Of a DNA stretch of 64,000 nucleotides, positions 1 through 7,955 are shown one piece after another. This DNA comes from Acetobacteraceae bacterium (GTDB lineage Bacteria; Pseudomonadota; Alphaproteobacteria; Acetobacterales; Acetobacteraceae). Within the stretch, counting starts at the first letter, position 1; each line of letters opens with the position of its first letter. A program made the translations under genes and the position numbers. Below the pieces are notes generated by a model. It had not been told where the DNA came from, searched no databases, and saw only the letters and a program-made list of their open reading frames with translations. The stretch spans positions 25,117 through 89,116 of the forward strand of contig CANJLW010000016.1 in the NCBI GenBank assembly GCA_947475245.1. Reading direction: 5' to 3'.

Positions 1-382
1 TGTCGGCATAGGCATTGGTCATGGATTTCGGCGCATGGCCGAACAGGACGCGGACCTGGTTGAAGTTCGACCCGTGCGTGACGAAGGTGCCGAGATAGCT
101 GCCGATGCCGTGATCCTTCAGCCCCGCGTCGATCGCCGCTTCCGGCTGGATGCCGGTTTCGGGATCGGGCGTGACCAGGAACGTCCGCAGCGCCAGCAGG
201 TCGTTCAACGACAGGTGCCAGACCCATTCGGCGAGCACCGGATGGCTGCCCGGTCCGCGCCAATAGGGGGCGTGCAGCAGATTGATCATCAGCCCGCCGT
301 CGGTGCGCACCTCGGTCGGGATCGGACGAGCGAGGGGCACCGGCGCGCCCCTGGATCGGATCAGATCGCGTGGATTGGTCAT
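1..382 (-). CDS. unrecognised protein, 3' end outside window
   Basis: The visible N-terminal ~127 residues begin at an ATG that overlaps the stop codon of the PqqD-like gene in an ATGA arrangement, so the two are probably translationally coupled. The gene runs off the left edge. I do not recognise the family. The visible part is soluble-looking, with no signal peptide or membrane segment, and contains the stretches HAPYWRGPG and THGSNFNQVRVLFGHAP. It is the third gene after a radical SAM protein and a PqqD-like protein, so it could be a substrate, partner or second maturase of that system. That role is inferred only from context. Confidence 0.6.
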   Translation of the reverse strand, partial: MTNPRDLIRSRGAPVPLARPIPTEVRTDGGLMINLLHAPYWRGPGSHPVLAEWVWHLSLNDLLALRTFLVTPDPETGIQPEAAIDAGLKDHGIGSYLGTFVTHGSNFNQVRVLFGHAPKSMTNAYAD

Positions 383-684
383 GCTGTCTCCTTGCGTGTC
401 GCTTCGATTGCGCGCCGTTCGATCAGGCCCAGCGCTTCCAGTTGGATCAGGGCGGAGTCAAAGGCGCCGGGTGTGGCGCCCGGTCCGCCGGATGGGCCGA
501 CGGCGTCGAAATAATCCCGACCGATCTCCCGCTGCTCCCGCCCGTCGCACAGCGTCAGGACCAGCCAACTCGACAGGTTCAAGCCGTGCAGGGCCGGTGG
601 GCGCGGGACATAGGCCAGGCAGCATTCCTGCTCGGGGATCGGCCGCAGCCGCACGCCGGGCTTAAGCGACCAGGTGATCGGCAC
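379..684 (-). CDS. small PqqD-like peptide chaperone (tentative)
   Basis: A 101-residue protein between a radical SAM gene and an unknown gene. It starts at GTG with a strong GGGAGG ribosome-binding site just upstream, and overlaps the end of the radical SAM gene by 23 bases. The N-terminal half (VRLRPIPEQECCLAYVPRP, then a leucine/tryptophan-rich strand) and the short C-terminal helix (ALIQLEALGLI) have the size and look of PqqD-type RiPP recognition domains. Such domains present a precursor peptide to a radical SAM/SPASM enzyme. The assignment rests on size, pattern and neighbour, not on a clear signature, so an unrelated small protein is possible. Confidence 0.5.
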   Translation of the reverse strand: MPITWSLKPGVRLRPIPEQECCLAYVPRPPALHGLNLSSWLVLTLCDGREQREIGRDYFDAVGPSGGPGATPGAFDSALIQLEALGLIERRAIEATRKETA

Positions 685-1702
685 CGGAGCCTCCCTTCGC
701 GCGCGCGGGCGGCGGGACGGTCAGATCGACGCCGTGGTTCAATGTCAGATCGAACGGGTCGGGCGCGCTCCACCGACCATGGAAGGCATAGGCCGTGCTG
801 CGGCAGCCGCCGTGGCTGCCTTGCGTGCCGCTGCAATCGCCGCAACTTTCTTCGACATCGCCCGAGCGCAAAGCGCGATACAACGGGTCGGTCTGGAAGA
901 TTTCATTGTACGGCGTTTTCGTGGCGTCGCCGAAATCGACGTAGTCGCGCAAATACATGCAGCCGATGGCGCGCCCGAAGGCGTTGATCGCCGCGGCCTG
1001 CCAACAGCAGTTTTTGTTGTTGGGATGCCAGGATTGCATCAATTCCAGACCCTTGGGCATGCGCAATGTCGCCAACGCCTGGGTCTGCGCCGCCATGCTC
1101 AGGGCCAGATCGGACCATGCCGCCCGCGCGCGTCCCAGCGGATACAGGCGCAGAACGCCGATCCGCTTCGCGCCGAGGCCGGCGGCGTGCTGGGCGATCG
1201 CGTTCAGCTGCGGCGCGGTGTGGGCGGTCAGGATAACCAGCACGTCGGTGGGAATGCCCGCGGCGACAAGATTGGCAATGGCCGCCGTGGATTGCGCGAA
1301 GCTGCCGAGCATGCCGGTCGCGGCGTCGTGGGTCGCGGCGTCGGCGCCGAGAAGATCGACCAGACCGCGTCCCAAGCCGATGTCGCCAAGCTCCTTCGCC
1401 AGATCGGCGGTCAGGCCGATGCCGTGGGTGCGGACGAGCGTCATCATCAGCGGTGTCGTCGCGCGCAGGATGTTCAGAAAGCCGGGCTTCGCCAACGGCT
1501 CTCCGCCTTCGAAATAAGCCTGAATCACGCCGTTTTCGGCGAGATCGCGGATCAGCGGGATCCACTGCGCGTCGGTCAACTCACCGGGTTTGGGCGCGTT
1601 GGCACAGTCCGCGTAGCAATGGGAACAGCGCATCGGGCATGTTTCGGTAATGCCAAGCGTGATCTTGGGCGGCGTATCCAGAACGGGATTGGAGTGTTTC
1701 AA
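662..1702 (-). CDS. radical SAM / SPASM-domain protein
   Basis: A 346-residue radical SAM protein. Near the N terminus CPMRCSHC gives the C-x3-C-x2-C motif that holds the SAM-binding 4Fe-4S cluster, followed by the glycine-rich FEGGEP SAM-contact motif. The C-terminal third has a SPASM-like cysteine set (CC...GC...CGDC...GGC) that would hold auxiliary Fe-S clusters, as in peptide-modifying maturases. The only available start in frame before the cluster motif is a TTG at 1702, with a weak ribosome site. A PqqD-like gene follows with overlap, which supports a peptide- or protein-modifying role. The substrate is not identifiable. Confidence 0.8.
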   Translation of the reverse strand: MKHSNPVLDTPPKITLGITETCPMRCSHCYADCANAPKPGELTDAQWIPLIRDLAENGVIQAYFEGGEPLAKPGFLNILRATTPLMMTLVRTHGIGLTADLAKELGDIGLGRGLVDLLGADAATHDAATGMLGSFAQSTAAIANLVAAGIPTDVLVILTAHTAPQLNAIAQHAAGLGAKRIGVLRLYPLGRARAAWSDLALSMAAQTQALATLRMPKGLELMQSWHPNNKNCCWQAAAINAFGRAIGCMYLRDYVDFGDATKTPYNEIFQTDPLYRALRSGDVEESCGDCSGTQGSHGGCRSTAYAFHGRWSAPDPFDLTLNHGVDLTVPPPARAKGGSGADHLVA

Positions 1703-2044
1703 AACAAACGTTCCGGTCAGGAAAAGCGGCGTCGATCGGCGCGATAGTAAGATTTATTAGGGTATTCCAGAATGCAACTGGAAATTGAACACTATATTTT
1801 GAATTCAACCGCTCGGCCGGAAAACGATTTCGGAAATTCTCCGCATGTTCTGTTTCCTTCGAAGATGGTCTTGGAACCATTGTTCGAATGCAGGATAGAG
1901 CCGCCGCCGCCCGCGTGGCAATCCTTTGAAACATACATTGGTCGGTCGGCCGTTCGCATTGTGCGAAAAGTCACAACAAGGCCCAGGGGCCGACCCAAGG
2001 GCCGGATTTTACCGATCCGGCCCTGTATCAAGTGGCGGCGATCC
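1703..2044. other. intergenic region upstream of the radical SAM gene
   Basis: About 340 bases without a convincing gene, AT-richer than its surroundings. It should hold the promoter of the minus-strand radical SAM unit. An inverted repeat TTCCAG-7 nt-CTGGAA (1765-1783) lies about 65 bases before the TTG start and could be an operator. A terminator-like hairpin at 1998-2024 serves the converging end of the response regulator gene. Confidence 0.5.
1998..2024 (-). terminator. terminator-like hairpin after the response regulator
   Basis: A perfect 10-bp inverted repeat, AGGGCCGGAT (1998-2007) and ATCCGGCCCT (2015-2024), with a 7-base loop, lies about 20 bases beyond the stop of the response regulator gene on the minus strand. 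There is no long U-tract after it, so it may be a weak or non-canonical terminator. Confidence 0.55.
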
Positions 2045-3466
2045 CTACGCCGCCTCCCAGCCTTCTTTCTTGCGATAGATCGTCGACGGGCTGATACCCA
2101 ACTTGCGCGCCGCCATCTGCAGGTTGCCGCCGCACAGCGTAATCGCCTGCTCGATATATCGTCGTTCCGCGACCGCCAGTGGTTCGATCGTGTCGGCGGA
2201 ACCCGGCAGCGACGGTGCGGGCGCGGGAGGTGAGGCGGCCGCCGGCACATCGATCGGTAAGGGGCCGGATGTCGGGGACGGCGGCATCGCGGCGGGATCG
2301 TCCAGCGGCGGCAGCATATCCAGGGTCACCAGCTTCGCGTCGTGCAGCACGACGACATTGCGGATCACATTCTGCAATTGCCGCACGTTGCCCGGCCAGG
2401 AATACGACATGAACCGCGCCTCCACCTCCGGCGCCAGCGCCTTGAACTGGCGATGATCGGCGGCCGAAAACTGCTCCAGAAAGCGGCGCGCGATCAGCAG
2501 AATATCCTCGCCGCGATCGCGCAGCGGCGGCATGCGGACCGGCACGACGTTCAGCCGATAGAACAAATCCTCGCGCAGCCGACCTTCGCGCACGGCCTCC
2601 GCCGGATCGCGGTTCGTCGCGGCGACGAAGCGGATGTCGGCCTTGCGCGGGCGCGGGTCGCCGACCCGCTCATAAGCGCCGGTCTGGATGAAGCGCAGCA
2701 GCTTGGTTTGCAGCGTCGGGTCCATTTCGCCCAACTCGTCCAGGAACATCGTGCCGCCGTCGGCGCGGGCGGCCGCGCCTTCCTTGTCGGCGGTCGCCCC
2801 GGTGAACGATCCCTTGACGTGGCCGAAGATCACGCTTTCCAGCAGATCGCGCGGGATCGCGCCGCAGTTCAGTGCCACGAACTCCCGCCCCTTGCGCGGG
2901 CTTAACTGGTGCAGCGCCTCCGCCGCCAACTCCTTGCCGGTGCCGGACTCGCCGGTCACGAATACGCTGGCGGTGCTGCGCGCGGCGGCTTCCAGGGTGC
3001 GATAGACCGCCTGCATGGGCGGGGAGCGGCCGACGAAGTCCTGAAACCCGGCATGCTCGACGGTGCGGCGCAGTGTCTCCACCTCGCGTTGCAGCGCCAC
3101 GCCGCGCAGGGCGTTTTCGATGGTGGTGACCAGGCGAGCGGCGGCGAAGGGTTTGACCAGGTAATCGAACGCGCCACCCCGCACCGCGCGCACGGCCGTC
3201 GTCAGCGACGCATTGGCGGTGATGACGATGATCGCCGGCGGATTGGGCCAGGCGCGCACCTCTTCCAGAATATCGATGCCGTCCATGTCCGGCAGCTTCA
3301 GGTCGAGCAGCATGCAATCCACGGGTCGCGCGCGCAGCTGCGCGAACGCCGTTGCCCCGTCGGTCGCCATCAGAATGGTGTGCCCGGTCGGTTCAAGCTG
3401 GGTCTGAAACGTCATCGCCAAGGTGGGGCTGTCTTCGACGATCAGGATGGTCCGCTTTTCGGCCAT
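2045..3466 (-). CDS. sigma-54-dependent response regulator, LuxO/NtrC type
   Basis: A 473-residue regulator with three parts. The receiver has Asp55 in LLDLKLPD as probable phospho-acceptor and a KPF lysine. The AAA+ sigma-54 activation domain has Walker A GESGTGKE, Walker B FLDELGEMD and a sigma-54 contact loop reading GSFTGA instead of the usual GAFTGA. The C terminus is a Fis-type helix-turn-helix (NLQMAARKLGISPSTIY). I chose the ATG at 3466; an in-frame TTG lies at 3478. An Hpt-domain gene lies 8 bases upstream, so the two probably form the output end of a phosphorelay. Next to an EPS locus it likely controls polysaccharide genes, by inference. Confidence 0.88.
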   Translation of the reverse strand: MAEKRTILIVEDSPTLAMTFQTQLEPTGHTILMATDGATAFAQLRARPVDCMLLDLKLPDMDGIDILEEVRAWPNPPAIIVITANASLTTAVRAVRGGAFDYLVKPFAAARLVTTIENALRGVALQREVETLRRTVEHAGFQDFVGRSPPMQAVYRTLEAAARSTASVFVTGESGTGKELAAEALHQLSPRKGREFVALNCGAIPRDLLESVIFGHVKGSFTGATADKEGAAARADGGTMFLDELGEMDPTLQTKLLRFIQTGAYERVGDPRPRKADIRFVAATNRDPAEAVREGRLREDLFYRLNVVPVRMPPLRDRGEDILLIARRFLEQFSAADHRQFKALAPEVEARFMSYSWPGNVRQLQNVIRNVVVLHDAKLVTLDMLPPLDDPAAMPPSPTSGPLPIDVPAAASPPAPAPSLPGSADTIEPLAVAERRYIEQAITLCGGNLQMAARKLGISPSTIYRKKEGWEAA

Positions 3467-3474
3467 GGTGCGTC

Positions 3475-4173
3475 TCAAACCTTTCCGGCGCGAATCAGCG
3501 AGTCGAGTTCGCGGATAGTCGGTTGTACCGTCTTTTCGAGCGCGGTGGCCAGTTGTCGCAACAATATGTCCGATCCGGCGCGCGCGGCGGCTTCCAGGGC
3601 ACGCGCGGCGTCTTCAACCTGTGCGGCGCCGACGCTTGCAGCGGCCCCCTTGATCGAATGCGCCTGTCGTTCCAGCAGTCGACGGTCATCGGCTTGCAGA
3701 AACTCCGGCAGGTTCTGGGCGAAGCGGTCGAGTTCGCCGATGAACACGCCGGCGACCCGCAAATAGCCGGGATCGGCGGGATCGTCCCACAACATCCGCA
3801 CCGCGTCGTAATCGATCGGCTTTCGGCCGGACCCGTCGAGGCATTGCAGAACCGCCGCATGCAACGCCGCCGGTGCGATCGGCAGACCGATCGATGCCAT
3901 GGCCCCCGGCGGCTGTTGACCGGCCGGCGCAATCGCCAAAACCGGCACGCCCCGATCCACACATGCCGCAATCAACTGTTCGGCGTCCGGCAAACCCATA
4001 TCGATGATTGCCAATGCGGCGCCGTCGAGACTGTCGTCCTCGCTCGTCACGCGCCGCACGATGAACTCCCACCGCGTCAACAATCCCGTGACGAACACAC
4101 CGATCGTCGAGCCGTCGGTGGCCAAAGCAATGCATTGTCCGGCATGCGGGTGAGGGGGGCCTGGCTGGGTCAT
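3475..4173 (-). CDS. Hpt-domain phosphotransfer protein with degenerate receiver-like N terminus
   Basis: A 232-residue protein. The C-terminal ~110 residues form a histidine phosphotransfer domain with the motif AHSIKGAAA, whose His is the expected phosphorylation site. The first ~115 residues resemble a receiver fold: IIDMGLPD matches the phospho-acceptor strand, but the N-terminal acidic pair is not clear, so it is probably a pseudo-receiver. It sits directly upstream of the sigma-54 response regulator and downstream of the WecG-WcaJ fusion gene on the same strand. A phosphorelay intermediate for that regulator is the simplest role. No partner hybrid kinase is nearby. Confidence 0.8.
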   Translation of the reverse strand: MTQPGPPHPHAGQCIALATDGSTIGVFVTGLLTRWEFIVRRVTSEDDSLDGAALAIIDMGLPDAEQLIAACVDRGVPVLAIAPAGQQPPGAMASIGLPIAPAALHAAVLQCLDGSGRKPIDYDAVRMLWDDPADPGYLRVAGVFIGELDRFAQNLPEFLQADDRRLLERQAHSIKGAAASVGAAQVEDAARALEAAARAGSDILLRQLATALEKTVQPTIRELDSLIRAGKV

Positions 4174-4239
4174 GGACCTGTCCTTAACGTTATCGCGTCT
4201 GAACGGACCTTCCCCCGGTCGGGGGAAGGAAAGGGATAC

Positions 4240-5688
4240 TCAGTAGGCGCCGCGTGCCAGCAGCACCGCGGGAATGGTGCGCAGCAGGATGAGGATATCG
4301 AGGAAGACGTTGCGCCGGGTCAGGTACTCGATATCCAGCGCCACCTGACGGGCGAACGGAAGATCGGCGCGCCCGCTGACTTGCCACAGGCAGGTCAGAC
4401 CCGGCTTGGCCGCCAGACGGCGCCGTTCCTCCGGCCGGTACTTCGCCACTTCGGCGGGCAGCGGCGGGCGAGGGCCGACCAGCGACATATCGCCGATCAG
4501 GATGTTCCACAATTGCGGCAATTCGTCGATCGAGCTTTTGCGCAACAGCCGCCCGACCGGGGTCACGCGCGGGTCGCGGCGCAGCTTGAACGTCACCCCG
4601 TCCGCGCCGTGCTGGTTCAGCTTTTCCAGTTCCGCGCGTCGAGCCTCGGCGTCGATGTACATGGAACGAAATTTGTAGAGTGCGAAGGTTTTGCCGTTTT
4701 GCCCCACGCGGGTTTGCTTCAGCAGGGCTGAACCCGGCGTGGTCGCGCGGATCGCGATGGCGACGATCAGAAACAACGGCGCGGCCAGCAGCAGCCCGAC
4801 GCCGGCCCCGATCACGTCGATCAGGCGCTTCAGCATCAGGTCGAGCCCGTTCAGCATCGCCGGCGCGGCGTCGATAACGGCACGCCCGACAAAGGCGGGA
4901 TTGCCGACGATGTAGCGCCGCCACATGCGGGCAGGCTCCTGATACAGCCGATAGGTCCATTCCAGACCCATGCCCCGCAGCGTCTGGCCGGCGCGGGGAA
5001 TGCGACCCGACAGGAAGTCGAACAAGCCGCCGACGCCCATCGTCATGGTCGCGTTCAGCTTGGGCGCGACCCGGTGCAGCCAGGTTTCCTGCAGCGGCAC
5101 GCCCATCGCCACCAGCACCAGGCCGGCGTCGGTGGCGTTGATTTCGGCGATGACGGCGTCTTCCTCATCCGCCTCGAAATACCCGTCGCGGCTGCCGGCG
5201 ATGCGCAGTTCCGGGATCGCCAGGCGCAGCGCCGCGGCGGCGGCATCGGCGACGCCTTCCCGCCCGCCCAGCAGGAACACCGAACGCCCCTGATCCGCGA
5301 GTTCCTGACACAGCAGCGGCACAAGATCGGTGCCGTTCAGGTTGGCGCGTAACGAAACCCCGCGCAGCCGAGCGGCGAGGGCGATGCCGGAGCCGTCGGG
5401 AAGGATGATGTCGGCTTCGTTGAGCGCCGAACGATAGGCGGCCGAACGCGCGGCGACGTTGACGCAGTGGGCGTTGATGAAGGCAACCCGCGTGCGGACA
5501 TCGTGTTCGATGCGTCCGGCAAGCCAGGCGACGGCGTTTTCCATGGAGAGGTTCGCCACCGGCAGGCCGAACAGCGGAACGGTTTCCAACGGAAAAACAG
5601 CGCCCGAAAGTTCCAGGCTGCGGTGGTCGAGGTTGAGGTTATCGATGAACTGCATGTTGGCGTCCTGACTGAAGAGGGTCTGGCCCAT
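4240..5688 (-). CDS. bifunctional WecG/TagA/CpsF-type glycosyltransferase fused to WcaJ-type sugar-phosphate transferase
   Basis: A 482-residue fusion. Residues ~35-255 are a WecG/TagA/CpsF (GT26) domain with INAHCVNVA, LPDGSG and VAMGVPLQE. Residues ~285-482 are a polyisoprenyl-phosphate hexose-1-phosphate transferase core. It begins with KRLIDVIGA and one hydrophobic helix, followed by KFRSM, IDELPQLWNIL, GDMSLVGPRP and the PGLTCLWQVSGR motif. The second domain would load the first sugar phosphate on undecaprenyl phosphate at the inner membrane; the first would add the second sugar. The usual N-terminal membrane bundle of full-length WcaJ proteins is replaced by the GT26 domain. It is divergent from the glycosyltransferase operon starting at 5967. 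Confidence 0.88.
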   Translation of the reverse strand: MGQTLFSQDANMQFIDNLNLDHRSLELSGAVFPLETVPLFGLPVANLSMENAVAWLAGRIEHDVRTRVAFINAHCVNVAARSAAYRSALNEADIILPDGSGIALAARLRGVSLRANLNGTDLVPLLCQELADQGRSVFLLGGREGVADAAAAALRLAIPELRIAGSRDGYFEADEEDAVIAEINATDAGLVLVAMGVPLQETWLHRVAPKLNATMTMGVGGLFDFLSGRIPRAGQTLRGMGLEWTYRLYQEPARMWRRYIVGNPAFVGRAVIDAAPAMLNGLDLMLKRLIDVIGAGVGLLLAAPLFLIVAIAIRATTPGSALLKQTRVGQNGKTFALYKFRSMYIDAEARRAELEKLNQHGADGVTFKLRRDPRVTPVGRLLRKSSIDELPQLWNILIGDMSLVGPRPPLPAEVAKYRPEERRRLAAKPGLTCLWQVSGRADLPFARQVALDIEYLTRRNVFLDILILLRTIPAVLLARGAY

Positions 5689-5966
5689 CCCCAGCGGAAA
5701 TCGTGCCGTTCATACAAGCATATGAAATTACACACTTTCGCGTTTTGCATGCCAAGGTCTGCGCCGCGACCGTCGCAAAATGGGAGGATTACATGCCCCG
5801 AGATGCATCGATCTCCCATATTCGGGTATGCCAACCTGCGATGGTCGGTGGCACGGGCCGGAGGGAAATTTTTAACTCCTTGTTATATCAGTAATTTATT
5901 TTTCCGCCGGGCTTGGCGCGCGAATTGAAGAGGGAGGGGGGAACCGATCACCGACAGGACTTCCCC
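5689..5966. promoter_or_regulatory. divergent promoter region of the first EPS locus
   Basis: 278 bases separate the minus-strand WecG-WcaJ gene from the plus-strand glycosyltransferase operon. The stretch is AT-rich near 5870-5900. On the minus strand TTGGCATGCAAAACGCG (about 5737-5753) has the GG-10 nt-GC spacing of a sigma-54 promoter, but its -12 half is poor. Since a sigma-54 activator is encoded next door this is worth noting, at low certainty. Confidence 0.35.
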
Positions 5967-6920
5967 GTGACCCAGACCTCTTCCCCGTTGTTTACCATCG
6001 TGATGCCGGCCTACCGGGCGCGTGCGACGATCGCGGTCGCCGTTGCCAGTGTATTGGCGCAAACCGAAACCGATTTTGAACTGCTGATCGTCGACGACGG
6101 CAGCCCGGACGACACCGCCGCGGTCGCCCTGCGCGCCGCCAACGGCGATCCGCGCGTCGGTGTGATCCGTCAGGAAAATGCCGGACCGGCCGAGGCGCGC
6201 AATCGGGGCATCGCCGCCGGATCGGGCGAACTGGTTGCGTTCCTGGATGCCGACGATCGTTGGGCGCCGGAGTATCTGGCCCGTCATCGGGATTGCTTCG
6301 CGGCGCGTCCCATGCTCGGCGTGTCCTTCGCGCGGGTTCGGTTTCTCGACCCGACCCTGACCGTGCCCGGGCGGACGTCCCAGCATGTCGCCCAACTGAC
6401 CCTGGCGCGCGCTCTGGGCGAAAATCTGGTGTGCACGACGTCGAACCTGGTGACCCGTCGCCTGGTGATCGATCGCGTCGGCGGTTTCGATACCGCGATG
6501 ACGCACGCCGAGGATCAGGAATGGATCGTGCGCGTCCTGGCGAGCACGACCTGGGAAGCCGGCGGCATCGATGCCCCGCTGATCGATTATCGCATGTCCG
6601 CGCAGGGCCTGTCCGCCGACCTCGGACGGATGGAGGCCGGGTGGCGCACGATGATCGAGCGCGCCCGCGCCCGCGCACCGCTTGCGGTGGAAGCCGCCGA
6701 ACCCGCCGCGCGGGCGTTGTTCGAACGCTATCTGGCCCGTCGCGCGCTGCGCACCGGTCAGTCGGCCCGTCAGGCGCTGCGCCATCTGCATGCCGCCATG
6801 CGCCACCACCCCTTCGCGCTGCTGACGCATGAGCCGAAGCGCACGCTGATGACCCTGGCCGGCGCGATCGGCGCCGCCCTGCTGCCCGCCGCCTTTGTGC
6901 GCGCCGCGATCGCTCGCTGA
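5967..6920 (+). CDS. family 2 glycosyltransferase
   Basis: A 317-residue GT-A fold glycosyltransferase. The N terminus has FTIVMPAYRA, then VDDGSPDDT for nucleotide binding, AEARNRGI, and the DxD-like LDADDRW metal site. I start at GTG 5967, preceded by AGGA; an upstream in-frame TTG at 5913 would add 18 residues unlike the family start. It is the first gene of a tight plus-strand run with another GT2, a GT4 and a flippase. It should add one sugar to the lipid-linked repeat unit in the cytoplasm. Sugar specificity cannot be read from the sequence. Confidence 0.88.
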   Translation: MTQTSSPLFTIVMPAYRARATIAVAVASVLAQTETDFELLIVDDGSPDDTAAVALRAANGDPRVGVIRQENAGPAEARNRGIAAGSGELVAFLDADDRWAPEYLARHRDCFAARPMLGVSFARVRFLDPTLTVPGRTSQHVAQLTLARALGENLVCTTSNLVTRRLVIDRVGGFDTAMTHAEDQEWIVRVLASTTWEAGGIDAPLIDYRMSAQGLSADLGRMEAGWRTMIERARARAPLAVEAAEPAARALFERYLARRALRTGQSARQALRHLHAAMRHHPFALLTHEPKRTLMTLAGAIGAALLPAAFVRAAIAR

Positions 6921-6941
6921 ACCGGACAAGGAGTTTTGAAC

Positions 6942-7955
6942 ATGGACACCCAGAAGAACCCAACCGTCAGCGTCGTGATGCCGGTCTACAACGTCGAACG
7001 CTACGTAACGCAGGCGATCCGTTCCGTGCTGGATCAGACCTTCGCCGACTTCGAACTGATCGTGGTCGACGACGGCGGCAGCGATGACTCCGTCGCGCTG
7101 TGCCGAGCCATCGCGGATCGTCGCATCCGCATCGTGCATCAGGCCAATCGCGGCCTGGCCGGCGCGCGCAACACCGGTATCGCCGCCGCGCGCGGGGAAT
7201 TCATCGCGCTGCTGGACGCCGACGACGCCTTCACGCCGGAAAAGCTGTCCCTGCACGTCGCCCATCTGCGCGCCAACCCTGAAGTGGGCGTCAGCTACGC
7301 CGGCGCGGCGTTGATCGATGAGGCCGGCCATCCCCTGAACATGCGCCAACAACCGCTGCTGGGCCGCGTCGACGCGCGGAATGTGTTCTGCGGTCAGGTC
7401 GTGCAGAACGGCTCCATCCCGGTTTTCCGTCGGCAAACCCTGGAAGACGCCGCGCTGCGCCCCGCCGATACCGATCGCGTGTGGTATTTCGACGAGACCC
7501 TCCGCCGGTCAGAGGACGTGGAGTGCTGGACGCGCATCGCGCTGACCACGACCTGGGAGTTCGCGGGCATTCGCGGCGCGCACACGCTGTATCGGATCAA
7601 CGGCGCCAGCCTGTCCGCCGACGTGATCCGGCAGCTGGAATCCTGGGAATGCGTGGCCGAGAAGATCGCCGCCCTGGCGCCGAAATTCGTCGCCGAACAC
7701 GGCCCTGAAGCCCGCGCGCGGGAATTGCGCTACCTCGCCCGTCGCTCGTTCCAAAGCCGCGATCGCGGCCTCGCGATGCGACTGGCGGTGGAGGCGATGC
7801 GCACCTGGCCGCGTCTGCTGGTCAATGAGCCCGCGAAGACACTGACGACCCTGGCCGCCTGCGCGGCGCTGCGTCTGCTGCCGGATCGCCCGTTCGATAC
7901 GCTTGCCCGCGTTCTGCGCGCGCCCGTCGCCGTCAGCCGGAGTGTCGTGGCATGA
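6942..7955 (+). CDS. family 2 glycosyltransferase
   Basis: A 337-residue GT2 that looks like a diverged copy of the preceding gene. It has VSVVMPVYNVE at the N terminus, VDDGGSDDS, AGARNTGIAAARGE and LDADDAF. The C-terminal helical tail (LLVNEPAKTL...) matches the preceding gene's tail (LLTHEPKRTL...), which supports a duplication. The ATG at 6942 has AAGGAG at proper spacing; an in-frame TTG at 6936 is less likely. It overlaps the next gene by four bases (ATGA). Predicted to extend the repeat unit of the first EPS. Confidence 0.88.
   Translation: MDTQKNPTVSVVMPVYNVERYVTQAIRSVLDQTFADFELIVVDDGGSDDSVALCRAIADRRIRIVHQANRGLAGARNTGIAAARGEFIALLDADDAFTPEKLSLHVAHLRANPEVGVSYAGAALIDEAGHPLNMRQQPLLGRVDARNVFCGQVVQNGSIPVFRRQTLEDAALRPADTDRVWYFDETLRRSEDVECWTRIALTTTWEFAGIRGAHTLYRINGASLSADVIRQLESWECVAEKIAALAPKFVAEHGPEARARELRYLARRSFQSRDRGLAMRLAVEAMRTWPRLLVNEPAKTLTTLAACAALRLLPDRPFDTLARVLRAPVAVSRSVVA

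Noticed and set aside
2103..3766. Long plus-strand frames opposite the regulator and Hpt genes
   Set aside because: They are antisense shadows of GC-rich genes with no domain or ribosome site.
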